DNA from: Oreohelix idahoensis
Taxonomy: Eukaryota > Mollusca > Gastropoda > Stylommatophora > Oreohelicidae
Length of the DNA: 64,000 nt
Direction: 5' to 3'
NCBI GenBank assembly: GCA_024509875.1
Contig: JAMPIV010008522.1
Coordinates: 749,001 to 813,000, forward strand
The notes under the pieces are model-generated. The model worked only from the letters and a program-made list of their open reading frames with translations, ran no database searches and was not told the origin of the DNA. Position 1 is the stretch's first letter; each line of letters starts with the position of its first letter. Shown one piece after another: positions 12,688-26,365 of the stretch. The translations under genes and the position numbers were made by a program.

Positions 12688-14519
12688 CAGTCTCGCAAGG
12701 CGGAATTATTGACAGTGATTCCCAACCTGTTTGGGATAGACCCTCAACGCGAGGTACTGTTACTTTGAACGGTTCTCAAACTTCTTGCTTATTTGACACG
12801 GGGCTTTCTTACGATTGCATTGTTGCCAGAAACCTGGTTAAACCCGGTCAAGAGACAGGAGAGACCGTCAAACTTTGTGGAGTTCGTAAGAGTGATGCAC
12901 CTACAGCGCTTCCCATCGCATTGGTGGAGATACACTCTGACTTTGTCAGAGGTGTGATCAAAGCGGCTGTTATGGATGATCCCATCTACCCAGTCATACT
13001 TGGCGGGAGATACGTGTGTATTGGGAAACCGGAAGAGCCGATTGTGGCAGCAGTAACTACAAGAGGGCAAACCAAGAAGGAACGGGAGCCTGCGCCTAAT
13101 TTGTTACCTATGGAACTTAAAGAAGCGCAACAAAAGGATCCTACTTTGGCACCCTGCTTTAGGAAACTGCCCATGGCGAAGGAACCCAAACAGCACGGGG
13201 ACATTTTTTCTGAGGATGGCGTACTTTATCGGAGAACGGGCAAGCCTGACCAAGGTTACAACCAGCTCCTAGTACCGAAACAGTACAGAAGCCAAATCCT
13301 AGAAATGGGGCACTCTCTTCCCTTTAGCGGACATATGGGACAGAACGCCACAAACCAACGTATAACCACTCATTATTGGTGGCCAGGAGTAAACACTGAT
13401 ATTATCAGGTACGTCAAATCCTGTGCCCAGTGCCAACGGGTACCACCCAAGCAACGGACACCCCCAGTCCACATGGGTGAAATGCCAATAATGGGAACAC
13501 CATTCGAACGGGTTGTGATCGACATTTTAGGGCCTTTCGAAAGGACTAAAAGAAGGAACAGGTTCATCCTGACCTTAGTCGATACATGCACTTTATGGGC
13601 AGAAGCTATCCCGCTAACATGCGCAGATGCCAAGCATGTCGCAGAAGCCCTCGTGCAGATTTTCACTCGGTTGGGATTCCCTCAGCAAGTGTTGACGGAT
13701 AATGGATCTCCATACCGAAACCTGTTGATGGATGAGATCGTTAAGATCTTGAGGACCCAACACATCCACACTAAGCCATATACTCCCGCCGGAAATGGGC
13801 TCGTGGAACGTGCTAATGGAAACCTCACCATGATGCTAAGTAAGCTGGCACAAGTGAAACCTGAAGATTGGGATCTCTGTATTCCTGCAGCATTATTTGG
13901 CTACAGAGAATCTCCTCATACTTCCACAGGATTTCCGCCAGCTACACTCTTATTCGGCAGACCCATTAAGGGCCCGCTTGAAGCCTTACTTCAGTCTCTG
14001 ACAGACGAGAAGGCGGATGAGACAGTTGTCTCAGCCAGTAAATATGTGTCGGTTTTAAAGGAACGGTTGAAACTAGGGTGGGACCTAGCAACGACTAACT
14101 TTAAGCGAGCACGCACCAAGCACGCTAACCGATACAGGAAAGTCGCGGAAGAGAGAGAACTGGAAGCAGGAGAGAAAGTTTTGGTGTTGCTCCCTACCGA
14201 GAACAACCAACTGAAGATCGGATGGCAAGGGCCGTTTACCGTCCTGAAAAAGATTTCTAAGGCTAACTACCAGATCTCTATTGAAGGAAAGGAGAAGGTT
14301 TTCCATTTAAATCTCTTAAAGAGATACTTGGAAAAACCAGTGCCAACCTCCGACCATCTCCTGACGATCGCCAAAACTGACGAAGATGACGATAGTGGCA
14401 GGGATATTCCACCGCTATCACAGGAAATCTTTCAAAAATGTCAGAAGCGGCGACGCTCTTTCAAGCGCGCATATGAGACATTCCAGGGGAAGGAAACTTT
14501 GAGGAGTGGACTTGAGTAG
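12684..14519 (+). CDS. Protease-integrase polyprotein without reverse transcriptase
   Basis: An uninterrupted frame of 611 codons; the first codon is TTG and translation probably enters from gag by frameshift. An aspartic protease comes first (LFDTG, Asp at 12795). After a short linker (VTTRGQ, then DPTL) comes an integrase: an HHCC zinc-binding region (SGHMG ... CAQC, about 13300-13435), then the catalytic triad in IDILGPF (Asp 13521), LTDNGS (Asp 13698) and GLVER (Glu 13806) with DD35E spacing, and a GPF chromatin-side module (WQGPF, about 14225). The protein ends about 70 residues after HLNLLKRYL. The linker and order match the complete element at 44889-49865, where RT and RNase H come after integrase; here that C-terminal half is missing. 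Integrase would join the LTR DNA to the genome. Confidence 0.9.
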   Translation: MTVSQGGIIDSDSQPVWDRPSTRGTVTLNGSQTSCLFDTGLSYDCIVARNLVKPGQETGETVKLCGVRKSDAPTALPIALVEIHSDFVRGVIKAAVMDDPIYPVILGGRYVCIGKPEEPIVAAVTTRGQTKKEREPAPNLLPMELKEAQQKDPTLAPCFRKLPMAKEPKQHGDIFSEDGVLYRRTGKPDQGYNQLLVPKQYRSQILEMGHSLPFSGHMGQNATNQRITTHYWWPGVNTDIIRYVKSCAQCQRVPPKQRTPPVHMGEMPIMGTPFERVVIDILGPFERTKRRNRFILTLVDTCTLWAEAIPLTCADAKHVAEALVQIFTRLGFPQQVLTDNGSPYRNLLMDEIVKILRTQHIHTKPYTPAGNGLVERANGNLTMMLSKLAQVKPEDWDLCIPAALFGYRESPHTSTGFPPATLLFGRPIKGPLEALLQSLTDEKADETVVSASKYVSVLKERLKLGWDLATTNFKRARTKHANRYRKVAEERELEAGEKVLVLLPTENNQLKIGWQGPFTVLKKISKANYQISIEGKEKVFHLNLLKRYLEKPVPTSDHLLTIAKTDEDDDSGRDIPPLSQEIFQKCQKRRRSFKRAYETFQGKETLRSGLE

Positions 14520-14628
14520 GAATTGGACAGAGATGGAGGGGAAGAGGAGAGGGAAGAAGACAGACACCCTGAAGCTACGGTTATAGGAAATTAAACTCCA
14601 TAACGTAGACATGGAGTGCTTCCATATC

Positions 14629-14645
14629 TTAAAGGGGGGAGGCTC
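14629..14645 (+). other. Polypurine tract
   Basis: TTAAAGGGGGGAGGCTC sits directly before the 3' LTR, the expected place for plus-strand priming. Confidence 0.8.
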
Positions 14646-17271
14646 TGTCACGTAGGGTTTATATTCATTTAATTTCCTACATCTTCTTCCTATTCTTTCA
14701 CATAAATTCTCTCTTTTATTATCTCTGTATTTTTTTTCCTGTGTATTTTTCATCCATTCGTTTTGCGAATATTATTTTCATATAATTCGCAAACTTTACC
14801 TGTTTTCCTTTCTCTTAAACTGAGAATCGCGCTAGGACGATATTACGTAGATGTCAGGGCTGCAGGGCGTCAGAAGGCGTGATAAGTCGGTTCGCTGAAC
14901 ATAGGACGTAGACAAATCGTCTACATTCTCACCGAGCGCGCGAGCTTCTTCTCGGCATAAGTCCCGGTGAGGTGTGATACTTTACATCTGCACCGGTCAG
15001 TATCCAGACATTTGTCTGGAAAATCCCAAACTGACACGGCGCTCACCGTGGGCCATGGTCAGCTGTAGTGCGAAAACTGCCCTGCATTGGAGTCAGGCTG
15101 TCTGGGATTTGAAACTGACACGCGTACATCGTGGTCAGTAGGTGACAGTTACGACACGCGTTAAGCGGACGTAAATGTTGGGAGTAGGGGAGATAATTTC
15201 GCGTGGCGAAATAAGTTTGGGCCCTTTGTCTGATTTTAAGATATTGGCCAAGTTTGAAACTTTAATTTCATTCTCGTTCATAGACTCACAGTAGATAGGT
15301 TGCTCGTATACAGAATAGCTGTTAGCGAAGATCTCAGTTTGATTCGGCAATTTGTCGAACTTCTAGACTTCCAGAAATATTTTCAGCATTTTTATTCTTA
15401 AGTTGTGCGACTACCTGAAATTCTGTGGTTGAGGTATTTAATATGATAGAGATATAGATTTTGTGAGTGTTAAAGTGTTAAATCGCTTAATTCATTTTAA
15501 TCTATTTCCTTAGCGCTGAAGAGAAATAAAGTGGTAGGCTATTATATTTTCTAGGGAAGCATTCAGTGGAAAGCAGAATAAAATTAAATTTCTAGCTTAT
15601 AACGGCAAGAGTAGCTATTTATGAATTTAATTTAACTGCTAATACTCAGTCGAGTGTATTTTTCTAAACTAACGTATAAACTCTAGAATCGAGCCTCATG
15701 AATGGTGACGGAATACGCACGTGTTCCTAAATTCATGAGGATTGCTGATTTTTAAATATAACTTACGTCACGGGAAGTTTAAATGATAAGCAAAGCTCTC
15801 TGCTTGCAAGTTTAAAATGTAAGTTATAACCAGTACAGATTCTGTTTATTATATTATATGTGTTATTTTTCCTCCACACAGTGAAAGTTTTGGGGTGACC
15901 CTAACTTTACCAGCACCTAGTAGTAGTTTCCATACTTGTGAAGAAATAGACAGTCCTTATTTTGAACCACGTGGGTTTTTCTCAAGTAACACTGATCTGA
16001 CGGTGCAAGTTAGACAGAAATACTAATATCCCTATAACGGGTTATTTTAAAGACTGTAATGATAAATACTGGGCCTTGGAGCCAGCACTTAATTTCTTCT
16101 AGAAACTCTACGTAATTTTTGCCTGGTGGCGTGAAATAATATTAAACTAATCATTTCCCGACTAGATTATATCTTGTGGACAAATCTGTGGTGTGACTAA
16201 AGTGAATCCTATACTGAGGGAAGGCACCGACCTGACATTCATCATTTTTTAGAAACCTACGCTATTGACACTGTGCTCTGCTAACTCCCGCGCCTGGAAT
16301 AATTGTTAGGTGACTTAATCAGACATTTGAACAAATTTGCATACCCAAGTAGTCGTTCCCGGAGACTCCGAGTTAAATACGTCTTTTGGAACTGGGGACT
16401 TCTTGGCAGAAGACTGCATTTTTTTGAGTCTGTGTGAAAATCTAAAATCAATGTGTTCCAAGAGGCAGCAAGCAAAGTCGTGAGTACAAGTGTGAGAGGC
16501 CATGGCGGAATGAATGAGTGTACGCTGGTTTGAGTGACATTTTCACTATTATATCTTTGACACCCTGTTGCTGTCCTATTTGTTTTTTTCAATCTGCATA
16601 ATTTGTTGCTAAGGCTAGAGTTCTTGTGTCTTTGTCTTAGGTTAAATCAGATTTTTTTTTTCAAACTCTGTGCATATAATTACGAGATAAAACAAAGAAA
16701 ACTCTTAGACTCAAACCCTATGTATCTGTGACTCGGGCGCCATCATCTGTTCTCTTAACGGGGCCGGGCTAACCCTAGAGTTAACACTATAACGGGGCTA
16801 TCATCCTTGCAACATTTCCTTGAATTTTTTATGACTATGTGTATATGTATTTTCCTTGATGTACTTTCTTTGATGTTGTGAGCCGATTTTTCCTGATAAT
16901 AAAATCGCTCTTGAATAGTGTTTGGTCAGCTCGTTCTAGATATATATATATATATATCATGGTTATAGTTTTCCCACGTCTGTGTGTTTACCTGTCGTCA
17001 CGTGTATGTGCGTGCCTGTGAGTGATAGAAATATACGTAATATGTATATTGGTGTAGTCTGTCTGACGCTGTAACAACTGTTGTAGAAGATAGGTGAGAG
17101 AGAGAAGAATTCTTTTCGCTTTCAGAGACAGCCACTATATCAAAATCTATCATCTCACGTGTGTGGAAATTCTATTACCTTTCACTAACTCTCACTGAGT
17201 CTATCACCTATTCAAACCTATTCAGAAGGGACCAAACCTAGTCTTAATTCTCCTATCTAAAATCTACGACA
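14646..17271 (+). repeat. 3' long terminal repeat (2626 bp)
   Basis: Begins TGTCACGTAGGG and ends ATCTACGACA, followed by the CTAAT target duplication. Collinear over its whole length with the 5' copy, with small indels (for example around 14706 and 16110). Confidence 0.93.
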
Positions 17272-17276
17272 CTAAT

Positions 17277-19470
<2,194 letters not shown>

Positions 19471-20085
19471 GGCCAGGACCGTGAGTTTGAGAACCACTGG
19501 TTCATCATAGACTCACACAAACTATGCTCATAAAGGGCATCCCTAAAGTCCGTCTGCAGCTTGAAACTTAACTGGGTGTATACATGATAGAAGCACACTG
19601 TAATCGACATTTTAAAACATAGTTTATCAAGTTTTAACACAATTACAGCTCACATTTTTAGGGTTCAACATAACTACCATCTTTCGTGACATGTCATTCA
19701 GTCTAATTTTCCAACGCACAGTTAATCTTTTCTATAATTGTCGCCATTTTAATTCAATTACAGGATATAAATTAAAAAATTAACTTAAAATTGATACTCT
19801 AACATTAACAAATTAATTAATTATGCTTGAAATGCGATTTATAATGTGCTTCTGTCATATGTACATCCAAAGTTATTAAAATTTAAAGTTCCACAATTAA
19901 AAAAAAAAAAAAAAATTGGCCTCGATATCGCGAGGCGCACCTCGTTCAAACTAAATACAGGGTTCGTCGGTTATATTAAAGCGCATGTCCAAATATAAAA
20001 GACCGTAAGTTCTGCTTTATAATCCCTGTATTTAGATAAGTGTTAATGTCACGTATAGCTAAACTTAAGACACTCTTATTACCAG

Positions 20086-20187
20086 ACTGCAGAAAGACGT
20101 GCATGAAAGCTGGGATTGGCGCAGGCGAGCTGAATTCAACAAGCTGCTCATGTTCCTGCTACTACGGCGATGGTCCTAACTGTGACC
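20086..20187 (+). CDS. CAP-superfamily gene, EGF-like cysteine cassette exon
   Basis: A 102-nt exon (34 codons) with acceptor TTATTACCAG and donor GTAAGT, phase 1 at both ends, so it can be spliced in or out without frame change. It encodes six cysteines in the pattern CxxxC ... CxCxC ... GDGPNC, the compact EGF-like module that follows the CAP domain in several invertebrate CAP proteins. The upstream exon at 6939-7024 ends in phase 1 with NLC, giving a continuous cysteine-rich junction. An open frame that begins upstream at 20040 simply reads through the acceptor. The downstream partner is at 33354. Predicted to be extracellular and disulfide-bonded. Confidence 0.75.
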
Positions 20188-20242
20188 GTAAGTTACATCT
20201 TCCTTACAATGTAAACCAAGTAAATGGAAACAATGTGTAAGC

Positions 20243-20400
20243 TACATGCTTTAATTTTAAAATACACAAAAACAGAAAAGGTCTGTGATCTGGGTGTATA
20301 CATTCACAGTGTTTTATCATCAAAAACACTACATGCTTTAATTTTAAAATACACAAAAACAGAAAAGGTCTGTGATCCCATTCACAGTGTTTTTTATACG
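20243..20400. repeat. Local direct duplication, 87-bp spacing
   Basis: TACATGCTTTAATTTTAAAA and the following 30 bases occur at 20243 and again at 20330, directly after the EGF-like exon. Confidence 0.85.
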
Positions 20401-20899
20401 TAACTAAGTTCAGTGATTTTATTCACACATTTTTTTAACCATCGTTACTACGTTTTCTGTGATCCTTTCACAGTTGTAGTCTTGCAAACACTGTGTTTTT
20501 TTTTTTGGCTTCAATTTGTGTATGGCGGACCACGGACGGTTCACTCGAGGTGCCTTCTAATGTTAATATACTGTTCAAAAAAAGAAACGCATAGCTATCC
20601 AAGGGCGCGTTTTTATAAGTTTGTAAGTAAAATTTGGTGCTAGGGTATATAAAAACCAGCCTCAAATGTTCTTTACAGTGTCAAATGCACGTGTTGACCT
20701 GAATTGCGTTCGTTTTTGTAATCGTTACAACGCAGTGGTCAATAGTGTTTATGAAGCAATTTTTGACCACAGCTCATGTTGCGCGCACGTGAAAGCAACA
20801 CAATTTTGGGTGAATACTATTCACTGACTACGCAACTGAAACCCTATTAAAGGATAACGCTACACAAAAAAAAATTCAGTTCATTTTCAAGCAGACATT

Positions 20900-21714
20900 T
20901 ATGGCGTCTCTATCGATAAATTTAATGAACATTGCTATTGGCCGACTGCATGCAGGCGAAAGTCAAAGTCAGGTTGCCAGGCATCTAAACGTGCATCAGA
21001 GTACCATCAGTCGACTTTGGCACGGTTCCAAGCCACTGGCTCACTTGAAGACCGGCATCGCAGTGGACGACCCAGAGTGACAACAGCAGAGGATCGCTTT
21101 ATTCGGCTTTGTCACCTCAGAGACAGGTTTACAACAGCTTCCTCAACTGCCCAGTCATTGCCTGCAGGACGTCATGTGTCTGATCAAACTGTCCGGAATA
21201 GACTGCATGACGCTGGACTTGGGGCACAACGACCTCACCGAGGACCTGTCCTTACGCGCCGCCATCGCAAAATCGACTTCTTTGGGCCAACCAGCATCGT
21301 CCCTGGGCAGCTGACAATCAATGGAGACGTGTCTGGTTTAGTGACGAATTTTTCTTTTTGTTGCAGCGTCATGATAAACGGCGTAGGGTCTACCGTAGGC
21401 GAAATGAACGTTTTGCCCAAAATTGCGTTGATGAAGCTCCACCGCACGGTGGTGGAGGTGCAATGGTGTAGGAAATGATCAGTTACAACGGAAGGAGTCA
21501 ATTGGTGCACATTGAAGGAGGCTTGAATGCGCAACGATACGTCAATGAAATTCTTCGACCCCATGTCCTTCCACTTTTGGCTGCCCAAAGGTCTGTGTTT
21601 CAACAGGACAACGCCAGACCCCATTGTGCACGGTTGACTACGCAGTTCCTGACTGCCAACAACATTCTCACACTTCCCTGGCCATCCCTGTCTACAGACA
21701 TGAGTCCGATTGAG
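20900..21714 (+). pseudogene. Tc1-type transposase, 5' part
   Basis: Begins MASLSINLMN and shows the N-terminal helix-turn-helix (GESQSQVARHLNVHQSTISR) and the GRPRVT linker. Frameshifts occur near 21030 and around 21290, and there is a stop near 21460. The catalytic Asp of WFSDE (about 21337) and the second Asp in FQQDNARPH (about 21605) are still recognisable, as is SPIE at the insertion point; the spacing is DD34E. The third catalytic residue is the Glu at the solo LTR junction, duplicated as part of TTGAG. The gene continues at 24170. Confidence 0.85.
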
Positions 21715-24169
21715 TGTCGTAGATTTTTGATAGGGGAATTAAGACTTGGGTTGGTCCCTTCTGAATAGATTAGAATCAGTGATAGTCACGGTGAGAGATG
21801 ATAATAGAAATAGATTTCCACGAGTGAGGTGATAGAAATCAATAGAGGCTGTCCCTGAGAACTCGAGAATCTTCTCTCTTTCTCAGCCTATCTTCTACAA
21901 CAGATTTAGAGGAGTCAGACAGTCTAGTGACAACATATATTAATATATATGAACGTACCACTCACGTGCACACACACAAGTGACGACAGTTAGACGCACA
22001 CACGTGGGGAAAACTATAACAGTGATTATATATATATTTTGGAACGAGCTGACCCGACACACTGATTAAGTTCCAGAGAAATTTTAATTATCATCTAAAA
22101 TTTCATCACAACACATAAAAATACATCAAAGCATATACAAATAGTCATAAAGTCAATACAAATGCTACAAGAATGATAGACCCACAGTATGATCTTATCC
22201 CTCAAGGTATGCCCACAGTCCTGTTAGAAGAAAGTGATAGCCCCAAGGAATCAAAGATACATTAGCGGTAATCTAATGATTTTCCCCTTTTAAAGGTAGG
22301 AACAGACTTAGATATTAGTATGATCTATCCTAAGGAAAAGTATCTTGTTTGCAACAAAAAACTTGCATAAAGAAATTACAAAGTTGGTGAAATTTGGTAT
22401 ACCATAAAAAAAGATTCACTCGTTCCTGCTTTCTCTCGGTTCATTCATCAGGGCCCTGACTCACACAACCTTACCTACAATCGTGCTGCTGTTCGTCGTC
22501 TGGCGCACGTTATGACACAATCTGTTGTATCGTTTGGTGAAGCGAATACCCAGCTCTGCAGATCTTGGTTTCATCCAATTTGTCCGGGGAGCTTCCTCTT
22601 CAGGCGATAATTTTGTTCAGATTTTAAGTTAGTGTCACTTTATCAGTTCAGGTAAGAATTAGTGTAAGCGGGTTCACAGTGTCAGAATCACGAGGTTTCC
22701 ACTACTTAGGGAAAAATGTCAGGTTTGTAACTTTCGATCAAAGGTAACCTTCTTGGTCACACCACAAGTTGACAAAATTTGCGGAACGTTACTGTTTGTA
22801 ATAGTTTACTTGCCACAAGGGCTGAACTGTACTTACGTTTTCTCAGGAAGAATCAAAATCAGGCGCAAGAGGCCCGTTATCTCATTTAACCGTTAAAGTA
22901 CTCGTAAAGATTATGCACCAAGTCACTCTAAGGAAAATGTTTTAGTTCTTCACAGATATTTCTCGTTTACTCAAACGCTGGCAAAGTTTGGGTTAACCCC
23001 AGTTTTCACTGAATAGAGAAAAACAACATCATAAAAAATATTATACATACTATGTACTCCGGTTATAACTTATATTTTAAACTGCAAGCGTAGCGCTTGA
23101 CTTATCGTTTAAATTCCCGTGAAGTAGTTATATTTAAAAAAATCAATCATCATGAATTAGGAATACATACGTATTCCGTCAACACTCATGAGGCATCTAG
23201 CATTTATAAGTTAGTTTTAAAATATTCTCGACTGAGCATTTAGCAGTTAAATTTAATTCCTTCTAGCTACCTGGTTTTAAGCTAGAAATTATAATTTATT
23301 CTGCTTTCCACTGAAACACGTCAGCTAGAGAATATAACAGACTTATAAATTAAGCACTCTGCACAAAATCTAACTAGTGAAATATGAAATAAGCGATATC
23401 ACTTTAAACACTTCACAAAATATTAGATACTTAATATAATATTTACCTCCACACAGAACTACAGGTGATCGCACACTTTAGAATTATACGCTGATATATT
23501 TATTTGAAGTCTAGAAGCTCGGCAAATTTTCGTACAAACTAAGAGCTTCGCTATACAGCTTATTCTATTCACGAGCCACCTGTCTACTGCGAATTTTGAG
23601 GACTGAATGAAAATAAAGTTTAAATCTCTCGTTAATATATTAAACGGACAAAGGATGAGCGTTATTTTCAAAACCCGAAATCTCCACCTCTCTGAACACC
23701 TACGTTACCTTAGACGCATGCCGTAACTGCCAACAGTGCGTCTTTGACACCTACGTTAACAAACTGACCGTGGAGCGTGAGTGTCATGGAAAAACCCCAA
23801 CTATATGTCTCATTCTGCGCCATGCAGATGTCGGGTTTCACACCTCAACTGAGCACTCAGCCGATGAAACTACGTTGTGACAGGTGAAAATGCAGACGAT
23901 ATGTCTGCCCTATGTCTGAGATAGATCGATATTCACAGTTTTACGTCTACAACGCAATAACCTCCAGAGCCTGACATCTACGTAATAGAATGAGTATCAG
24001 TATGAGAAAGAAAAACGGTAAAGTGAGAATGGGAAAGAAAATATTTTTCGCAAACGAACGAATGCGAAAAATACAGTAAAAGGATAAAGAGCGATAATAA
24101 AATTGAGGACACGGGTAGAAAAAGAAGAGAATAATAGAAAATTTATTGATCATAAAACTCTCTGTGACA
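21715..24169 (-). mobile_element. Solo LTR of the long-LTR Ty3/gypsy family
   Basis: Read on the - strand this 2455-bp segment is collinear with the LTRs at 8042-10673 and 14646-17271 (for example the terminal TGTCGTAGATTTT in + orientation equals the complement of the LTR end). It is clearly more diverged, by eye 10-20 percent. TTGAG flanks both sides (21710-21714 and 24170-24174), so it inserted into the Tc1 transposase and later lost its internal region by LTR-LTR recombination. It is older than the complete copy. Confidence 0.9.
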
Positions 24170-24366
24170 TTGAGCACCTGTCGGATGAGCTGCATAGACG
24201 TGTTTGTCGCCGAGACGTTGCTCCAGCCAATCGTCGTGATCTGTTCCAGGCACTCCAGGAAGAGTGGGCAGCCATCCCACAGGCCCACATCAGACGTCTG
24301 ATCGCATCCATGCCCAGGAGATGCCACTCGCTGATCGATGCAAGAGGAGGCCACACACCATACTAA
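24170..24366 (+). pseudogene. Tc1-type transposase, 3' part
   Basis: Open frame reading EHLSDELHRRV onward and ending GGHTPY with a TAA stop. It continues the SPIE motif cut at 21714 and matches the C-terminal third of Tc1 transposases (the same GGHT ending is present in the second Tc1 copy at 36927). Confidence 0.85.
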
Positions 24367-24403
24367 CGGGAAAGCTCGTACGCCAAAAAACTCTCGTGAC
24401 CCA

Positions 24404-24621
24404 GATGCAAAACAACTGTCAATTGATTGGTTGAACCCTAAGGTATTCTTGTATGCAATTTGAACAATTAACTCATTAAATTAAAAAAGTTATTGAATGT
24501 CAAAATTTATAAGATGCAAAACAACTGTCAATTGATTGGTTGAACCCTAAGGTATTCTTGTGTGCAATTTGAACAACTAACTTATTAAATTAAAAAAGTT
24601 ATTGAATGTCAAAATTATGGC
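24404..24621. repeat. 109-bp direct duplication inside the Tc1 3' end
   Basis: GATGCAAAACAACTGTCAAT begins at 24404 and again at 24513; the two units are nearly identical over about 105 bp. Confidence 0.9.
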
Positions 24622-24929
24622 TATGTGTGTGCCTTCAGTAGCTATGCGTTTCTTTTTTTGAACAGTATACTTTAAAATGTGCTACGATAGAGGCTCGTGT
24701 GTAAAATTTCAGTTTGCTAGGACATTTGAAACCTAGTGAATCAAGGGCTCAAAGATTTGAAACATTCAAACAAAGCTTATAACAAATTTAATAAACATGT
24801 TTTTTTAATTTTTAAATTTTTTTTTTTTGTTCTTTGTTAAAAGCATGTAGTCTCAAGAGCGCAAATATAAATAATCGACCTCTAAGAGGGATTGTTGTCT
24901 TGCGTAAGTTCCCAGAAATCTCAGAGAAG

Positions 24930-25160
24930 ACGAATGAAGAATAAGACCACTAATTCCTCAGGTATCGTATGCAGAAACTGATATGAGGTTGTGTATGAAG
25001 CTGTCAGCCTCATCGTACAAAATAAATTGCTACAGACACCGCTGCTACAAGAACCTATCAAAGTTTTGGTGCAGACTTCCTGCAAGGGGGGGGGGGGGGG
25101 GGGCCAACAGCAGTTGTAGCTCCATGCTCCATAAGGAGCAAATGAGAATTGAGGATTAAT
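24930..25160 (+). repeat. Dispersed repeat (GCGACTAATATGA family), degraded copy
   Basis: Shares order and wording with 34350-34535 and 38965-39045: ACTGATATGAGGTTG, GCTGTCAGCCTCATC, TAAATTGCTACAG, then a TTTTGGTGCAGACTTCCTGC segment. It is interrupted by a G run at about 25087-25103. Element class unknown, possibly a SINE or LINE end. Confidence 0.5.
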
Positions 25161-25589
25161 GATTGAAAACTAACATTGTTTTGACAAGGAAGATCGATAA
25201 ACTGGTGTGACAGCTGAACAAAGAAGAAGCCCGAATGAGATACTGGACTGGTATCTCCGATGTCTACATTATTTATTGCGAATTATTTTCCCTGTGTGCA
25301 TGTTTTTATATTGTTTCTTAACACCAGCTCCAATCTTTTACTGCTTGGTGACTGTGAAGTTATGATTACTTCAGGTACCAACACTATGCACTGACAGCGA
25401 CATATCATCATGACAGAAAGCACAGCAGTTTAAAACCACTGAATGTTTTGTGTGTTGCTTGAAAAAGGCAATCAGCAATATATATCTTGTAACATCTTCC
25501 TCCGTGGAAAACAGTTGCAGCTTTTGCAACTTTTAAATGTGTAGTGATGACAGGAACCAGACAAGTGCCAGTGGAGCAGGCAATGAGAC

Positions 25590-25836
25590 ATGGACGCTGG
25601 CAATGGATGGGACTCGCATTGGTGAAACCTGTTGATAGCATTGCAAGGCAATCGTTGTTGGAGTCCCCAGAGAAAGTGAGGCAGAGGTAGACCAAAAAAA
25701 GAAACACATAGGGAGAGGAACTGGAAACAGAAGTGAAAATGATGAGGAAAACATGGAGGGAACTTGAGCTGATGGTACGTGACAGGATGACTTGGCATTT
25801 GTTTGTTGAAGACATATGTTCCTTTAGGAGCTAAAT
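25590..25836 (+). pseudogene. RTE-like LINE ORF2, C-terminal end
   Basis: Degenerate reading (RWQWMGLALVK, then SIARQSLL, then a basic Arg/Lys segment and TWRELELM) matches the C-terminal tail of RTE-like LINE ORF2 proteins (RRWRWLGH ... GRPK..WRR ... W..). Several stops and shifts are present. Related fragments lie at 33757-33885 (+), 39130-39425 (-) and 39835-40060 (-). Confidence 0.6.
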
Positions 25837-25897
25837 GGTCTTTATTGATTGATTGATTGCTTGAGTGATTGATTTCGCATGTCACTGATTTATATTT

Positions 25898-26365
25898 TGG
25901 GTTGGTTTGGTTGGTTTGGTTTCAGGACTATCTTCATTGCACACGGACTACTCCATCAGTGCTCCGATCTGTTCCCTTAGATCACTCCAGGAGGATCTCA
26001 GCACAGTGCACGAAATCCGTAGCACCGACGAGAATCCCATTGTGTGTATAAAAGAATCACACATTCCATAAATATTTTTGTTGTGGGTAGGTTTCTAATT
26101 TTTACATTTTGCTAGGGCAGCGGCCTGATAGGCCTATTCTTTATGATTTCCAAATGCCGTGGGATTTTTAACGTGCGCAGCTTGCACACGGGACCTCCTA
26201 TTTTTTCGCCATTATTCGAGAAAGCTAGAAATCCGATCTCACTACCCAGGAGACCACTGGGGAATATGACATTATTAGGATCACTGGTTCTGAAAAAAAA
26301 AATGTCCATAAATTATTTTCCCTCAGCTAGGAATCGAACCCTGTACCTCTAGAACTCGAGTCGGT
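25898..26365 (-). mobile_element. tRNA-derived SINE, copy A
   Basis: On the - strand a pol III B-box-like motif (GGTTCGATTCC, complement near 26326-26340) is followed by about 400 bp shared with 51840-52250 (CGTGTGCAAG, ACGTTAAAAATC, CGGCCT, CACTGTGCTGAGAT) and a tail of repeated AACCAA units at 25898-25923. The shared body plus B box fit a SINE. Confidence 0.6.

Larger units (their letters stand above)
8042..17271 (+). mobile_element. Complete Ty3/gypsy LTR retrotransposon lacking RT and RNase H
   Basis: Two near-identical LTRs (8042-10673 and 14646-17271), each TG...CA, flank an internal region with gag remnants and a protease-integrase gene. The 5-bp sequence CTAAT is present directly outside both ends (8037-8041 and 17272-17276), a perfect target-site duplication, so the whole unit arrived as one insertion. 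The internal region of about 4 kb has no reverse transcriptase or RNase H. In the related complete element at 42326-51797 those domains follow integrase; here the gene stops and the polypurine tract follows 110 bp later. Movement would have needed RT from another element. It sits in an intron of the CAP-like gene in the same orientation. Confidence 0.93.
20571..24665 (+). mobile_element. Tc1/mariner transposon split by a solo LTR
   Basis: Terminal inverted repeats (left CTGTTCAAAAAAAGAAACGC at 20571, right complement ending 24665) are perfect over about 26 bp and flanked by TA on both sides, the mariner target duplication. Removing the solo LTR at 21715-24169 leaves about 1.64 kb, the usual Tc1 size. 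The transposase inside is decayed. Confidence 0.93.

Noticed and set aside
20040..20240. Taking the whole 66-codon frame as a small secreted protein
   Set aside because: The cysteine module is bounded by a clear acceptor and donor; the outer codons read through intron sequence.
26012..26340. Possible functional tRNA gene from the B-box-like motif
   Set aside because: No complete cloverleaf could be drawn; the long shared body and tail show a SINE.
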